Assembly: GCF_947490405.1 (NCBI RefSeq)
Contig: NZ_CANLGU010000004.1
Coordinates: forward strand, 124,001-188,000
Length of the DNA: 64,000 nucleotides
Source of the DNA: an uncultured Algibacter sp.
GTDB taxonomy: Bacteria > Bacteroidota > Bacteroidia > Flavobacteriales > Flavobacteriaceae
Direction of reading: 5' to 3'
Each line of letters begins with the position of its first letter. The first letter of the stretch is position 1. Under the pieces are notes generated by a model. That model searched no databases. It was not told where the DNA came from and saw only the letters and a list, made by a program, of their open reading frames with translations. The position numbers were made by a program, and so were the translations under genes. Of this stretch, positions 43,352 to 54,090 are shown piece by piece.

Positions 43352-43993
43352 ATGAGATTAAGTTTTAGTATCGTTTTATTATTTGCAGGACTATTTGTTT
43401 TCAATACAAATCTTATCAATGCTCAAATTAAAAAGGAAAATTTAAAATTTGGATTTACTTATGGTACAGGTGCACAAGATAAATTTCCATTTAATGCAGA
43501 TGACTATATTCATGAAGTCGATTTTTATAAAATTCAAATTAATTATAGATTTAAAGATAAGCGAAAATGGGCTTTTGAAGTAAATTTAGAGCCTAGTTTT
43601 AATATCGTTGAACACCAACTTTTAAATAGATTTTATATTAAACCAAGTGATGCTGATAATTACGAGGAGTTAACCGAATTGTACATGCAGAGAAGAACTT
43701 TAAAAGAGTATGTTTTAAATTGTGGTTTTATCTCTAGGTATAAAATTTACAATGGAATAAGTTCTTATGCAATTATTAGTGTTGGACCAATGTATGCAGA
43801 TAAAGCAACTGAAAGATTAGCAAAAGGTTTTGCTTTTTCAGATATTTTTGGACTTGGCTTATCTTATGAGATAAATAAACTTCAATTTGATTTACGATAT
43901 TCTGTAAGACATACTTCTAATCTTGAATTTAAACAGCCCAATGGTGGGCATAATACCACCAATATGGAATTCTCATTATTGTTAAATATTTAA
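43352..43993 (+). CDS. PagL-like lipid A deacylase / acyloxyacyl hydrolase
   Basis: 213 residues with a signal peptide (cleaved after NAQ near 25). An outer-membrane beta-barrel pattern of alternating strands, and near the C terminus VRHTSNLEFKQPNGGHNTT, which matches the PagL active-site strand H-x-S-N. Predicted to trim an acyl chain from lipid A in the outer membrane. Single gene with its own leader. Confidence 0.75.
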   Translation: MRLSFSIVLLFAGLFVFNTNLINAQIKKENLKFGFTYGTGAQDKFPFNADDYIHEVDFYKIQINYRFKDKRKWAFEVNLEPSFNIVEHQLLNRFYIKPSDADNYEELTELYMQRRTLKEYVLNCGFISRYKIYNGISSYAIISVGPMYADKATERLAKGFAFSDIFGLGLSYEINKLQFDLRYSVRHTSNLEFKQPNGGHNTTNMEFSLLLNI

Positions 43994-44155
43994 AAAAACA
44001 CTTGCTTTTTTTATTATATTTTTAATTTTTGATTAAACAATATATAAATAAACTGATTTTTTAGAAAAACAGAGTTGCATTGGATGTAAAATTCAATATA
44101 TTCACTTTATAAGTTTCTAATTATTAAGGCGAATAAAACCATATATGGTATTTTT

Positions 44156-45712
44156 TTGTTGTGGATAGTATCACAACAATGCATAGGACAAAATGTTAGT
44201 CCTTATTTACGTTATATAGACGCTGCTTCAGATAATTTAGATGTAAGTTTAAAAACTGCTCAAACTTATCTGGACTCTATTCCCAAGCCACATGAAAATT
44301 ATATAAGTGGTCATTTAGATGAGTTTTATATCATCCAGGGACATATTTATGGTTTAAAAAATGAGGATGCTAAAGCTTTTCAATCCTTTCTTAGTGCACT
44401 AAAATATTCTGAAATTGATAAGGATTACCTTGTAGCAGGCGATGCGAATATTCAATTGTTTAGATGTGTTTTTCCTGATGTTAATGATAGTATTTCTTTA
44501 AACTATTTAAATCAAGCTGAGCATTATTTTAAACTTAGCAATGATGTTTATGGACTATATGAGGTTGAACTTATAAAATCTTACATAACTTACTTAAAAG
44601 AGGATTACTATGGGAGTATTTTAAAATTACTTCCAAATCTTGAAAAGTATAAAGCAGTGCTTAACGAAGATGGTTATATTTATATGGAAGCTAACGCACA
44701 AATAGCACTTAGTTATCTAGCTATAGATAGTTTGCCTAAGGCACAAGCATATTTTAAAGAGTTTAAAACAACAAAAGATAATCCAACAATTACCGCTTTT
44801 AATTATTGGTCATTTGAGGCTTCTATATATTTTGAGATGGCTGAGTATTTTTTTAGACAAAAGCAATTAGATTCATGTGAAAATTATTTAATCAATACAA
44901 AGGAGCAATTAAACTATTTAGATGACACCTATATTGCTAGTTACTATGCACTCAATATTGATTTACATAAAAAAAAGAAAAATTTTGATTTAGTTGAAAC
45001 ATATTTAGACTCTTTAAAAGATTTTCAATATGATATGCTAGAGATTAATAGAGACGCATCGTTATCAATTAACCAAAGTATTAATGATGTAGAATCAAAG
45101 CTAAAGCATAAAAATAGAATTACTAAGAAGCAAAAAACATTGATTTTTTTGTTGATATCAATTGTCCTTATATCTAGTTTTTTTTACTACTTATTTTATA
45201 AGAAGAAGAGTAATCAACTTAAAGAAGCATCAAAGGTAGTTGATTCTCTTTCGTATGTTAAGTCTAACAACGAGCAGTTAGCTCTTAAAATGCGTGGGTT
45301 TGAAGAGTATTTAACACATTTGAAAAATGAAGTAAAAGATATTTCTTCTCTAAAATGTTTAGAAATCCAAAAAACAAGAATAAAAGAATTATATGTAAGA
45401 CTACATGTTAATTCATCTACTATTTTAGATAAGAGCGAAAGCCATTTAGAATTGGTAAACCATCTAAATATTGAATTTTTTAAGAATATTAAAGAAGTGC
45501 ATCCAAAACTTAATAAATCTGAAGTTATAATTTGTTATTACTTATTCATGGGTTTTACAAATAAAGAAATAACTGTGTTTTTGAACACAACTATCAGATC
45601 AGTTGAAAGTAGACGATATAGAATTTCTAAAAAAATAAACCTTGTAAAAACGGACACAACACTTCTTGACTATTTGCAAGATACTTTTTCTTATACTTTA
45701 AAAGAGGCTTGA
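44156..45712 (+). CDS. TPR protein with C-terminal LuxR-type HTH (copy 1)
   Basis: 518 residues from the TTG at 44156. Signal sequence, a TPR-rich region (about 15-310), a membrane helix (KTLIFLLISIVLISSFFYYLF, near 325-345 with flanks), a coiled coil, and a LuxR-type HTH at the C terminus (KSEVIICYYLFMGFTNKEI, NTTIRSVESRRYRISKKI). Likely a membrane-bound regulator with periplasmic TPR and cytoplasmic HTH. The frame reads open upstream through KANKTIYGIFLLWIV, a better signal peptide, but no ATG/GTG/TTG is found there; an ATT at 44123 would fit. Tandem with copy 2. Confidence 0.8.
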   Translation: MLWIVSQQCIGQNVSPYLRYIDAASDNLDVSLKTAQTYLDSIPKPHENYISGHLDEFYIIQGHIYGLKNEDAKAFQSFLSALKYSEIDKDYLVAGDANIQLFRCVFPDVNDSISLNYLNQAEHYFKLSNDVYGLYEVELIKSYITYLKEDYYGSILKLLPNLEKYKAVLNEDGYIYMEANAQIALSYLAIDSLPKAQAYFKEFKTTKDNPTITAFNYWSFEASIYFEMAEYFFRQKQLDSCENYLINTKEQLNYLDDTYIASYYALNIDLHKKKKNFDLVETYLDSLKDFQYDMLEINRDASLSINQSINDVESKLKHKNRITKKQKTLIFLLISIVLISSFFYYLFYKKKSNQLKEASKVVDSLSYVKSNNEQLALKMRGFEEYLTHLKNEVKDISSLKCLEIQKTRIKELYVRLHVNSSTILDKSESHLELVNHLNIEFFKNIKEVHPKLNKSEVIICYYLFMGFTNKEITVFLNTTIRSVESRRYRISKKINLVKTDTTLLDYLQDTFSYTLKEA

Positions 45713-45874
45713 TAAATTATTTTTAGTAATATATGCTTATTTGTTATTATCAATAATTAACCAAGTGTAACTACTTGTTTTTGTTTTATAACCTTATTTT
45801 GTAATCCTTTACGCCTTTTATTTTTATTTGTATATTTTTACTGCGTTATTGACAAATAGTAAGAGTTAAAAATC

Positions 45875-47485
45875 ATGCTTAAAATTAATTTCTCTCTAAG
45901 GATTATAAGCTTGTGCTTGTATTTTTGGTTTATCGGTTTATTGGGTTATGGTCAGATAAATAATGATTATTTCAGGCTTATTGACTCTGCAGATATCCAT
46001 ATTGATACGGATTCGGAAAAAACGCTTTCCTTTCTCGAAGCTATTCCAAAACCACTTGAAGAATTTATTCCAGGAAGAGTTGCAGAATATTATTCTCTTA
46101 AAGCTCTAGTTCATGACGATTTTGATGAGTATACCAAATATCACCAATGCTGTATTTTAGCTATTAAATATGCGGAAAAGGAAAATACATTTTGCATTGC
46201 AGGGGAGGCTAGTGTTGGACTTTTTTCAAATCTATATTTTATAGGAAATATTAATGATGCCTATAAATACTTAAAAAAAGCCAGAGACTATTATGAAAAA
46301 TGCGACTATAAATATGGTGACGTTGAAGTGCTACAAGCAGAAGCCTATGCAAAATTTCTTGATGGGGATTACATAGGTTGCAACACATTTTTACTTAAAG
46401 AATTAAAAAATTATAAGAACATAAAAGATGATGCGTACTATTACATGTTCGCCTTGTATATGCTCTCTTCTAACTATATTTATTTAGACGATTTAAAAAA
46501 AGCTCATAAGTATTATCATGAATTTAAATCTTTAAAGAACGATACTACCATAACGAAATATAATTACTTCTCTTTTGAAGGTGCAATACAAACTTGTTTT
46601 GCTGATATTTATTTAAAAGACAAGGATATTGACTCAACAAGTTTTTATTTAGAATCATCTTCAAAGTTAACAAAATACATGTCGGAAGATGCATTAGAGG
46701 ATTATTATGGACTACATGCAGATCTTAACAAATACTTAGGAAACATAGAAAATTCAAAAATTTATATTGATTCTATGGTTTTTTTAAATAATAAAATACA
46801 TAGCAAGACAATTGAGGCTAGTTTTGATGTAAATGATTCTTTAGATAAAGCCGAATCAGAATTAATTTCTCAAAATAGAAAGAAGGCTTTTAATAGGTTT
46901 TTAGCAGTAACCATAGTTGTTTTTCTAGTATTACTTTCTTTATTACTATATATTCATTTTAAGAGGCAAAAAAATAAATTAGTTAATTATAATCAGGAAA
47001 CCAATACGAGCTTATCCTATTTAAAGACTAATAATGAACAGCTGGCTTTAAAAGTTCATGGATTAGAAGCGTATATAAAGAATCTTAAAAAAGAAGTAAA
47101 ACAGATTTCCAGAACTGAATGTATAAATCACCAGAAAGAACAGATTAAAGACTTATATAAAAACTTGCATATCAATTCTTCAACCTTGTTAGATAAAAGT
47201 GAGAGTCATTTGGATATAATGAATGAGTTAAATGTTGAGTTTTTTAAGAAAATTGAAGAAGTTCACCCTGAATTAAACAAGTCTGAAATCATAATCTGTT
47301 ATTATTTGTTTATGGGCTTTACAAATAAAGAAATAGCCGTTTTTTTAAATACCACAATCAGATCTGTTGAGAGTAGACGTTATAGAATTTCAAAAAAGAT
47401 ACATCTTGTAAAAACAGATACCACACTTCTTGAGTATATAGAAAACACTTTTTCTTATACCTTGAAAAATGGCTTAAACCATTAG
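45875..47485 (+). CDS. TPR protein with C-terminal LuxR-type HTH (copy 2)
   Basis: 536 residues, ATG start, same architecture as copy 1: signal peptide ending LLGYGQ, TPR region, membrane helix near 345-365, coiled coil and HTH. The C-terminal 130 residues are most conserved (NEQLALKVHGLEAYI against NEQLALKMRGFEEYL). The HTH core is nearly identical, so both may bind the same DNA site. TPR regions diverge more, suggesting different inputs. Confidence 0.85.
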   Translation: MLKINFSLRIISLCLYFWFIGLLGYGQINNDYFRLIDSADIHIDTDSEKTLSFLEAIPKPLEEFIPGRVAEYYSLKALVHDDFDEYTKYHQCCILAIKYAEKENTFCIAGEASVGLFSNLYFIGNINDAYKYLKKARDYYEKCDYKYGDVEVLQAEAYAKFLDGDYIGCNTFLLKELKNYKNIKDDAYYYMFALYMLSSNYIYLDDLKKAHKYYHEFKSLKNDTTITKYNYFSFEGAIQTCFADIYLKDKDIDSTSFYLESSSKLTKYMSEDALEDYYGLHADLNKYLGNIENSKIYIDSMVFLNNKIHSKTIEASFDVNDSLDKAESELISQNRKKAFNRFLAVTIVVFLVLLSLLLYIHFKRQKNKLVNYNQETNTSLSYLKTNNEQLALKVHGLEAYIKNLKKEVKQISRTECINHQKEQIKDLYKNLHINSSTLLDKSESHLDIMNELNVEFFKKIEEVHPELNKSEIIICYYLFMGFTNKEIAVFLNTTIRSVESRRYRISKKIHLVKTDTTLLEYIENTFSYTLKNGLNH

Positions 47486-47742
47486 TTTTATTGCTTTATA
47501 AGTGATGCGTATTGAATGCGTAGTCAATTATTGTGAGAATTTGTAAGTTTTTTTGATATTTGAATATTGCTATTATCAATAAATTAATTCATCAAGTTTA
47601 ATTATTTGTTCTTTTTTAAGGTTTGATTTAGTTCTATTTTGATATACTAGGTTGGTTGTATTTCAAATTAGTTTAAATTATCAAAACAAGTAAAATTTGT
47701 GATTAATTGAGAGTCCTTTTTGGATTCTGTAAATTGAAGTAA

Positions 47743-47775
47743 AATTAGGAGTCTAGAGATAGACTCCTTTTTTTA
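47743..47775 (+). terminator. Terminator after the TPR/LuxR pair
   Basis: AGGAGTCTA / TAGACTCCT (47747-47755 and 47760-47768) with loop GAGA and a T run after it. It separates the unit from the convergent carboxylase operon. Confidence 0.85.
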
Positions 47776-49323
47776 TAAAGGGATGTTTCCATGCTTTCGT
47801 TTTGGACTATCAACTTTTTTATTTTCAAGTATTGTAAATGCCTTTAAAAGTTTTCTCCTAGTATTTTTTGGTAAAATAACCTCATCTATAAAACCACGTT
47901 TTGCAGCTCTGTATGGATTTGCGAATTTTTCAGCATATTCAGCTTCTTTTTCGGCCAATTTTTCTTCTGGGTTATCCGCATCAGCTATTTCTTTTCTAAA
48001 AATAATCTCACTAGCGCCTTTAGCTCCCATTACAGCAATTTCAGCTCCTGGCCACGCATAGTTAAAATCAGCACCAATATGTTTGGAGTTCATAACATCA
48101 TAAGCACCTCCATATGCTTTTCTCGTAATTACAGTTACCCTTGGTACAGTTGCTTCACTCAATGCATACAGTAATTTTGCACCATGTACAATAATACCAT
48201 TCCATTCTTGATCGGTTCCCGGTAAAAACCCTGGAACATCAACTAAAACCAGTAAAGGAATATTAAAACAGTCACAAAACCTTGTAAATCGAGCAGCTTT
48301 TCTTGAGCTATTAACTCCTAATACACCTGCAAATGCCAAAGGCTGATTTGCTATAATTCCTATACTTCTACCACCTAACCTTGCAAACCCTACAATAATA
48401 CTTTCTGCATAATCTTTATGGATGTCATAAAATGAGTCATCATCTATAATACCTGAAATAACATCGTGCATGTTATATGGTTTATTTGGATTGTCTGGAA
48501 CAATATCTGATAAAACATCGCGAACCTCACTTTCAATCTTAATATCTATTTTTTTTGGTTTTTCCGTATTATTTTGAGGTAAATAGCTTAATAGTTTTTT
48601 TACATCCTCAAGACATGCAATATCGTTCTCTGAAGTTTTGTGGGCTACACCAGATTTTGAAGCATGGGTTTGTGCACCTCCTAGTTCCTCGCTGGTTACT
48701 TCCTCATTAGTTACTGTTTTGACTACATTGGGGCCAGTAACAAACATATAGCTTGTGTTCTCTACCATAATGGTAAAATCTGTCATCGCTGGTGAATATA
48801 CAGCACCACCTGCACATGGACCCATAATCGCTGAGATTTGAGGAATAACCCCAGAGGCTTGCACATTTCTGTAAAAGATATCGGCATAACCACCTAAAGA
48901 TCTTACGCCTTCTTGTATTCTAGCACCACCAGAATCATTAAGGCCAATTAATGGGCAACCTACTTTAACAGCCATGTCCATAATTTTACAGATTTTTTCA
49001 GCGTGTGTTTCGGATAAAGAACCTCCAAAAACTGTAAAGTCTTGAGCGTAGGCATAAACCAGTCGGTTGTCTATAGTACCATATCCTGTAATAACACCAT
49101 CGCCATAAAAGACTTGGTTTTCCATCCCAAAATCGGTTGTTCTATGGGTTACTAAAGCACCAATCTCTTCAAAAGTACCTTCATCAAACAAATATTCTAT
49201 ACGTTCTCTGGCAGTAAGTTTTTTATTAGCATGTTGTTTATCTATACGTTTTTGTCCACCTCCAAGTTTAGAAAGCTTTAAAGCTTCATTCAGCGTATTG
49301 ATTTTTTCTTGTTTGGAATCCAT
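47773..49323 (-). CDS. Acyl-CoA (propionyl-CoA) carboxylase beta subunit
   Basis: 516 residues, carboxyltransferase of the PccB type: NSRGGARI-like [55 protein letters not shown] and [20 protein letters not shown]. It should transfer CO2 from biotin to propionyl- or acetyl-CoA. Last gene of the BCCP - biotin carboxylase - carboxyltransferase operon (3 bp gap from accC). Confidence 0.92.
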   Translation of the reverse strand: MDSKQEKINTLNEALKLSKLGGGQKRIDKQHANKKLTARERIEYLFDEGTFEEIGALVTHRTTDFGMENQVFYGDGVITGYGTIDNRLVYAYAQDFTVFGGSLSETHAEKICKIMDMAVKVGCPLIGLNDSGGARIQEGVRSLGGYADIFYRNVQASGVIPQISAIMGPCAGGAVYSPAMTDFTIMVENTSYMFVTGPNVVKTVTNEEVTSEELGGAQTHASKSGVAHKTSENDIACLEDVKKLLSYLPQNNTEKPKKIDIKIESEVRDVLSDIVPDNPNKPYNMHDVISGIIDDDSFYDIHKDYAESIIVGFARLGGRSIGIIANQPLAFAGVLGVNSSRKAARFTRFCDCFNIPLLVLVDVPGFLPGTDQEWNGIIVHGAKLLYALSEATVPRVTVITRKAYGGAYDVMNSKHIGADFNYAWPGAEIAVMGAKGASEIIFRKEIADADNPEEKLAEKEAEYAEKFANPYRAAKRGFIDEVILPKNTRRKLLKAFTILENKKVDSPKRKHGNIPL

Positions 49324-49325
49324 AT

Positions 49326-50768
49326 TTAGTTGTTAGGTAAACGTAATAATTTTTGGTCTTCTATGTATTGTCTAAGAGCAATTAAAGTGGCAATTTTAGC
49401 TTCATTTTCTGTTTTTTCTTTTAAATGTTCAGGCGAATAATAGTTTTTCACAAAATGCGTGTCAAAATTTCCAGAACGGAAAGTGTGGTGTTCACATACA
49501 AACTTTCCGAATGCTAATGTGGTTTCAACACCTTTAACAATGTAATCATCTATAGCCTGTATCATAAGTTGTATGGCTTCTTCTCGTGTTTTGCCATAGG
49601 TGATCAGTTTAGAGAGCATTGGGTCGTAATATATTGGTATATCCATACCTTCCTCAAAACCATTATCAACACGAATACCCTTTCCTTTAGGTAGCTGATA
49701 GGTTTCTAAGTTTCCCACACTTGGCAAAAAATCATTTAGAGGATCTTCAGCATAAACACGTAATTCTAATGCGTGTCCATTAATTTTTAAATCGTCTTGT
49801 TCTATTTGAAGTGCTTCACCACGAGCTACTTTAATTTGAAGTTCTACTAAATCTACGCCAGAAATTAATTCTGTTACAGGGTGTTCAACTTGAAGCCTTG
49901 TGTTCATTTCAAGGAAATAAAAATTGTGGTCTGCATCCAATAAAAATTCTACGGTGCCTGCTCCAAGATAATCACACGAGCGCGCCACTTTTATAGCAGC
50001 ATCTCCCATTTTTTCTCTTAATTCAGGAGTAAGAAGCGATGATGGTGCTTCTTCAACTACTTTTTGATGCCGACGTTGAATACTACATTCACGTTCAAAA
50101 AAATGTAAAATATTACCATGACTATCGGCCATCACTTGGATTTCAATATGTCTTGGAGAGGTTACGTATTTTTCAATAAACACAGAACCATCACCAAAAG
50201 CAGAAGTCGCTTCACTGATAGCACGATGCATTTGAGATTCTAAATCCGTTTCTTTATTAACCACACGCATGCCTTTACCGCCACCGCCTGCTGAGGCTTT
50301 AATAAGTATAGGGTATCCAATATCATTAGCAATAGCTTTTGCTTTTTTTACGTCGGTAATGGCTTCATCAATACCAGGGACCATAGGGATGTTGTAAGCT
50401 TTAACAGCCTCTTTAGCAGCAAGCTTACTTCCCATGATTTTTATGGCTTTTGAACGAGGCCCTATAAATATGATATTATTTTTTTCGCACAGTTCTGCAA
50501 ACGTAGCATTTTCACTTAAGAAGCCATAACCAGGATGAATAGCATCAACATTCAAATCTTTTGCAACTTTAATAATTTTGTCTCCTCGTAAATAAGATTC
50601 GCTTGAAGGAGCCCCTCCAATACAAACGGCTTCATCGGCAAATTTAACATGGGGTGCATTTCGGTCTACAGATGAAAAAACAGCAACAGTTTTTATACCC
50701 ATTTTTTGAGCCGTTTTCATCACTCTAATAGCTATTTCCCCTCGATTAGCAACAAGTATTTTTTGCAT
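49326..50768 (-). CDS. accC: Biotin carboxylase subunit of acyl-CoA carboxylase
   Basis: 480 residues, ATP-grasp biotin carboxylase: [52 protein letters not shown] (glycine-rich ATP loop), [12 protein letters not shown], and [23 protein letters not shown] 50768 starts at the family N terminus; the frame extends five residues to 50783. It is transcribed between the carrier-protein and carboxyltransferase genes. Confidence 0.93.
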   Translation of the reverse strand: MQKILVANRGEIAIRVMKTAQKMGIKTVAVFSSVDRNAPHVKFADEAVCIGGAPSSESYLRGDKIIKVAKDLNVDAIHPGYGFLSENATFAELCEKNNIIFIGPRSKAIKIMGSKLAAKEAVKAYNIPMVPGIDEAITDVKKAKAIANDIGYPILIKASAGGGGKGMRVVNKETDLESQMHRAISEATSAFGDGSVFIEKYVTSPRHIEIQVMADSHGNILHFFERECSIQRRHQKVVEEAPSSLLTPELREKMGDAAIKVARSCDYLGAGTVEFLLDADHNFYFLEMNTRLQVEHPVTELISGVDLVELQIKVARGEALQIEQDDLKINGHALELRVYAEDPLNDFLPSVGNLETYQLPKGKGIRVDNGFEEGMDIPIYYDPMLSKLITYGKTREEAIQLMIQAIDDYIVKGVETTLAFGKFVCEHHTFRSGNFDTHFVKNYYSPEHLKEKTENEAKIATLIALRQYIEDQKLLRLPNN

Positions 50769-50769
50769 A

Positions 50770-51255
50770 TTATTCAAATTCAATTAAAAGTTGATTTTTC
50801 TCGACAGCACTTCCCTTTTTTACAGAAATAGATTTTATAATACCATCTCTTGGAGACGTAATCATATTTTCCATTTTCATAGCTTCTAAAATCAAAAGGT
50901 TGTCATTTTCATGGACTTCTTGACCAACCCTAGCATTAATTTCTAAAATTAACCCAGGCATTGGAGCTTGAATAGCATTGATTTGTTTGCTAGTTCCTAC
51001 GGAGAGTCCCATATCTTTAATAAGTAAATCTAAGGGGTTGGAAATAGAAACAGTGTATGTGTTGTTGTTAATTTTTACTGTATATTGTTTTTGATTGAAA
51101 TTAGCTTCAACGATTTCAGCTTTGAAAGAACTATTGTTATTTAAAACATGATACTTTCCTTTAGAAACTTGAAACGCATCAAGTTCTAAAACATCGGCTT
51201 CAGAAATATCAAAATCAATATTGTCATTGACTTTAGCTTTAAAATACGTATTCAT
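50770..51255 (-). CDS. Biotin carboxyl carrier-type subunit
   Basis: 161 residues. C-terminal biotinyl domain with EAMKMENM (biotin Lys near 124) and the preceding GLILEINARVGQEVHENDNL; N-terminal part is the longer linker/extension seen in the flavobacterial type. First gene of the carboxylase operon. The stop overlaps the start region of accC. Confidence 0.9.
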   Translation of the reverse strand: MNTYFKAKVNDNIDFDISEADVLELDAFQVSKGKYHVLNNNSSFKAEIVEANFNQKQYTVKINNNTYTVSISNPLDLLIKDMGLSVGTSKQINAIQAPMPGLILEINARVGQEVHENDNLLILEAMKMENMITSPRDGIIKSISVKKGSAVEKNQLLIEFE

Positions 51256-51290
51256 AATAAGAAAAATTAACTGTAGTAAATATAAGAATT

Positions 51291-51839
51291 TTAAAGCACT
51301 GATTTTACTTCATTTAAAATGAATAAGTAGTATGATTTATTAGAAGGCACGAAGTGGTTACCATTATTTTCAATCGTATTTATTAAAGATTCAAATTCTT
51401 CAAGAGTAACGAGTTTTAAAGCTTCAACTTCAGATTTTTGTGGTATTAATTGTGATCGTGGTACATTTAGTTTTGCAATAAATGTGTTATGAAATTCATT
51501 GTCAATAATACCATTTTCATAAGATTGAAAACACTCAAAAACACCTATTTTATTTAATTCGGTTTCAGATATAGTTAGACCAATTTCCTCTTGAGTTTCT
51601 CTTATAATGCCTTGTACAGGCGTTTCGCCAGCATCAATATGACCCGCAACTGAGACGTCCCACATCAACGGACAAATTGTTTTTTTTGCAGAACGCTGTG
51701 ATAATAAAATATCACCTTTATCAGTATATAACCATAGGTGTGCCGTATGATGATAATACCCTTTTTGGTGTATAACTGATTTGAGTTCAGTTTTTCCAGT
51801 TGGTTTACCTTCTTTAGTTACAATGTCTATATATTCCAT
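51291..51839 (-). CDS. Nudix hydrolase
   Basis: 182 residues. Nudix box GHIDAGETPVQGIIRETQEE followed by IGL fits G-x5-E-x7-R-E-U-x-E-E-x-G-U. Flanking DIVTKEGKPTGKTELKSVIH and YHHTAHLWLYT resemble the YfcD/isopentenyl diphosphate isomerase-like branch. Substrate unknown. It lies 35 bp upstream of the carboxylase operon and 12 bp after the T9SS gene, perhaps in the same transcript. Confidence 0.85.
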   Translation of the reverse strand: MEYIDIVTKEGKPTGKTELKSVIHQKGYYHHTAHLWLYTDKGDILLSQRSAKKTICPLMWDVSVAGHIDAGETPVQGIIRETQEEIGLTISETELNKIGVFECFQSYENGIIDNEFHNTFIAKLNVPRSQLIPQKSEVEALKLVTLEEFESLINTIENNGNHFVPSNKSYYLFILNEVKSVL

Positions 51840-51851
51840 TTTAATTTTGTC

Positions 51852-54020
51852 TTATTTTGTACCTAGATAAAGGGTTCCTGCAATAGGAGCTAATCCGCTA
51901 TCTCTCATATTAATAACATAAAAATAGGTGCCCGATGGCACTTGATTTGCAGCTCCAATAGCACTTCTAGATGCGGTTCCGTTCCAGTTGTTTTGGTAAT
52001 CCTCAGATTGATAAATAATAGCACCCCAGCGGTTAAAAATTTTTAAATCTACAGTAAATCCACAACCATTTATTTGATTAATAGTAAAGTACTCGTTCCA
52101 AGGGTCTTGATTGGGCGTTACTACTTTGGATATGGTGATGTCCTCACCATTAAAAAGTCTATTAGAACTCACAGATATTACTTGTACAAAGTCTTCAATA
52201 GTTCTACCACAAGCATCGGTAAAATTCCAAGTATTGGTATAAGTACCATTGTAATCACAATCGCTATTTTGAATAAACTCTCCAGAAGTTTTAATGATAT
52301 TAAAATTACAAATATTAGTAATAGGAAAAAGCGTTTGCGCCTCCAATAAAGCATTTGTATTACCCATAGCTAGTGTTCTATCCAAACTACCAACGGGTGT
52401 TTCCCATTGCGGAATTGGTTGATTTATTTCTATAGTCAAGGGGTTTCCTAGTTCACAATCATCCAAAACGCTAGAACTAGATGTAGTAAAATTGTTCGGG
52501 TTTTGTTCTCCGCTATAACTGGCTTCAAATTGCATATCAAAATCCAAATCACATTGGTCTTCCAAAAAATAACAAGCGTCTTTTACCATAACATCAAACG
52601 TAATATTTATTGGTGCATCACCAACATTTACTAAGCCATCTTCAACAAAAAACTCTAAAATTCTGGTGTCCACATCATAATTAAAAGCAACACCAATGGG
52701 TAAATTATTAGCAGAAACAAATTCAATATTTTCAGGAAGCGTTTCAGAAAACAACACATTCAAAGCATTATCATTTCCTGTATTAAGTACATTAAAACTA
52801 TAGGTTACCGTATCTGCGGCATTGGTTGTATTATCAACAACAGACGAACTCACAAGTATTGGGTACAAATCAGGCACCCAAACTTCAACAGATAATCCTA
52901 TTAAAAACAAGCCATAGGTTTCTTGATTTGAAGCTAGCCGAATAGAGGCAGACGATTGGTTGTTGCCAATAATACCATTATTCGTATTATCTAACTGAAA
53001 AACAGCAGCATCAAAGCCTAACGTATTTAAACTTGCAGGATTTCTATCCGTAAAATCTGTGTCGTTTATGGTAATTCTGCTATTAAAAAAATTTCCAGAA
53101 TCCCTTAAAGGTGCAGAAATATCAACATAATTACCCAAAGTATTTTGTATTTGAAACCGATCACCAATTAAGCTTCTGTCGCCTTCCAAAGCACCAATTA
53201 AGGTGTTTACATTTACAGGCCCGTTTGGGATGGTTCTAAAACCAGAAAACCCCACATCATAATTATTAAAATCTTTGGTAATATGTGCATAACCATCAAA
53301 TATGCTGATGTTTTTAGAAACAAGTTTTGGACTTTCATAAATAAAAACAACTTGCCAACCTCCAGAAGTACCCGTATTGCCTCCAGTATGCTGAAATAAA
53401 AACCCAGTTTGAGCTTCAATATTTGCTAATTGATAAGTACCATAGGGGCTATCTAAATCTAAAACTAAATCAGTAATATCTTTAAAACAAACATAGGGGT
53501 CGTTACTAAAGTGTGTATCTCGCCCTCTGTACAAAACTTCATCAGCAGTTAATGTATTATAATTGGTTTTTCCGGGAAGCATAAGTTTCACATCGTTAAA
53601 ACTCCAATCGGGTTGGTTGTCTGAACCATCATCATTTTCTTTATCAGCAGCAGCCCAATATAAATAAGCTTTTTTTATGCTTATACATGCCAATTGGGGT
53701 TCTGGATTCGTAAAATTGGCGTTGCTAGAGTTAAAGGTACTAGCATCATTATCAATATCTACATAAACATTATCAATAAAATCATGGTTATCGCCCTCTC
53801 CGTTATAAGCATCGGTAGCTGTTCTAGATAAAATAGTGTTGGCTATTATAGTAAAATCACCACGAACCATCTCGTTAAATCTGGGTAAAAATTCTTGTTG
53901 TATTTGGGCAAAAGCGTAAGGAGAACAACCAAACAAGGCAATAAATAGAAAAAATAAAGTCTGTTTGGTTAATGGGAATGTATTTGTATGTAAAATATAT
54001 TTACCCAAAAGAGGTAGCAA
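51852..54020 (-). CDS. Large T9SS type B secreted protein
   Basis: 722 residues. Signal peptide (FFLFIALFGCSPYAFAQ), several beta-rich regions, a DUF11-like domain (LYPILVSSSVVDNTTNAADT, TVTYSFNVLNTGNDNALN), and at the C terminus a gliding-associated CHU_C type domain: ISKVVTPNQDPWNEYFTI, LKIFNRWGAIIYQSEDYQNN, PSGTYFYVINM. This is the type B sorting signal for type IX secretion. The start is a TTG at 54020; no ATG lies before the signal peptide, so the exact start is uncertain. Confidence 0.88.
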   Translation of the reverse strand: MLPLLGKYILHTNTFPLTKQTLFFLFIALFGCSPYAFAQIQQEFLPRFNEMVRGDFTIIANTILSRTATDAYNGEGDNHDFIDNVYVDIDNDASTFNSSNANFTNPEPQLACISIKKAYLYWAAADKENDDGSDNQPDWSFNDVKLMLPGKTNYNTLTADEVLYRGRDTHFSNDPYVCFKDITDLVLDLDSPYGTYQLANIEAQTGFLFQHTGGNTGTSGGWQVVFIYESPKLVSKNISIFDGYAHITKDFNNYDVGFSGFRTIPNGPVNVNTLIGALEGDRSLIGDRFQIQNTLGNYVDISAPLRDSGNFFNSRITINDTDFTDRNPASLNTLGFDAAVFQLDNTNNGIIGNNQSSASIRLASNQETYGLFLIGLSVEVWVPDLYPILVSSSVVDNTTNAADTVTYSFNVLNTGNDNALNVLFSETLPENIEFVSANNLPIGVAFNYDVDTRILEFFVEDGLVNVGDAPINITFDVMVKDACYFLEDQCDLDFDMQFEASYSGEQNPNNFTTSSSSVLDDCELGNPLTIEINQPIPQWETPVGSLDRTLAMGNTNALLEAQTLFPITNICNFNIIKTSGEFIQNSDCDYNGTYTNTWNFTDACGRTIEDFVQVISVSSNRLFNGEDITISKVVTPNQDPWNEYFTINQINGCGFTVDLKIFNRWGAIIYQSEDYQNNWNGTASRSAIGAANQVPSGTYFYVINMRDSGLAPIAGTLYLGTK

Positions 54021-54031
54021 TTATTTAAAAA

Positions 54032-54066
54032 AATTAAGCCGATGATTATAAAATACCGGCTTAATT
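54032..54066 (-). terminator. Terminator after the M42 gene
   Basis: AATTAAGCCG (54032-54041) and CGGCTTAATT (54057-54066) with a 15-nt loop; on the minus strand a T run follows. Confidence 0.75.
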
Positions 54067-54090
54067 CTATGGTATTAAAACAACAGTAAT

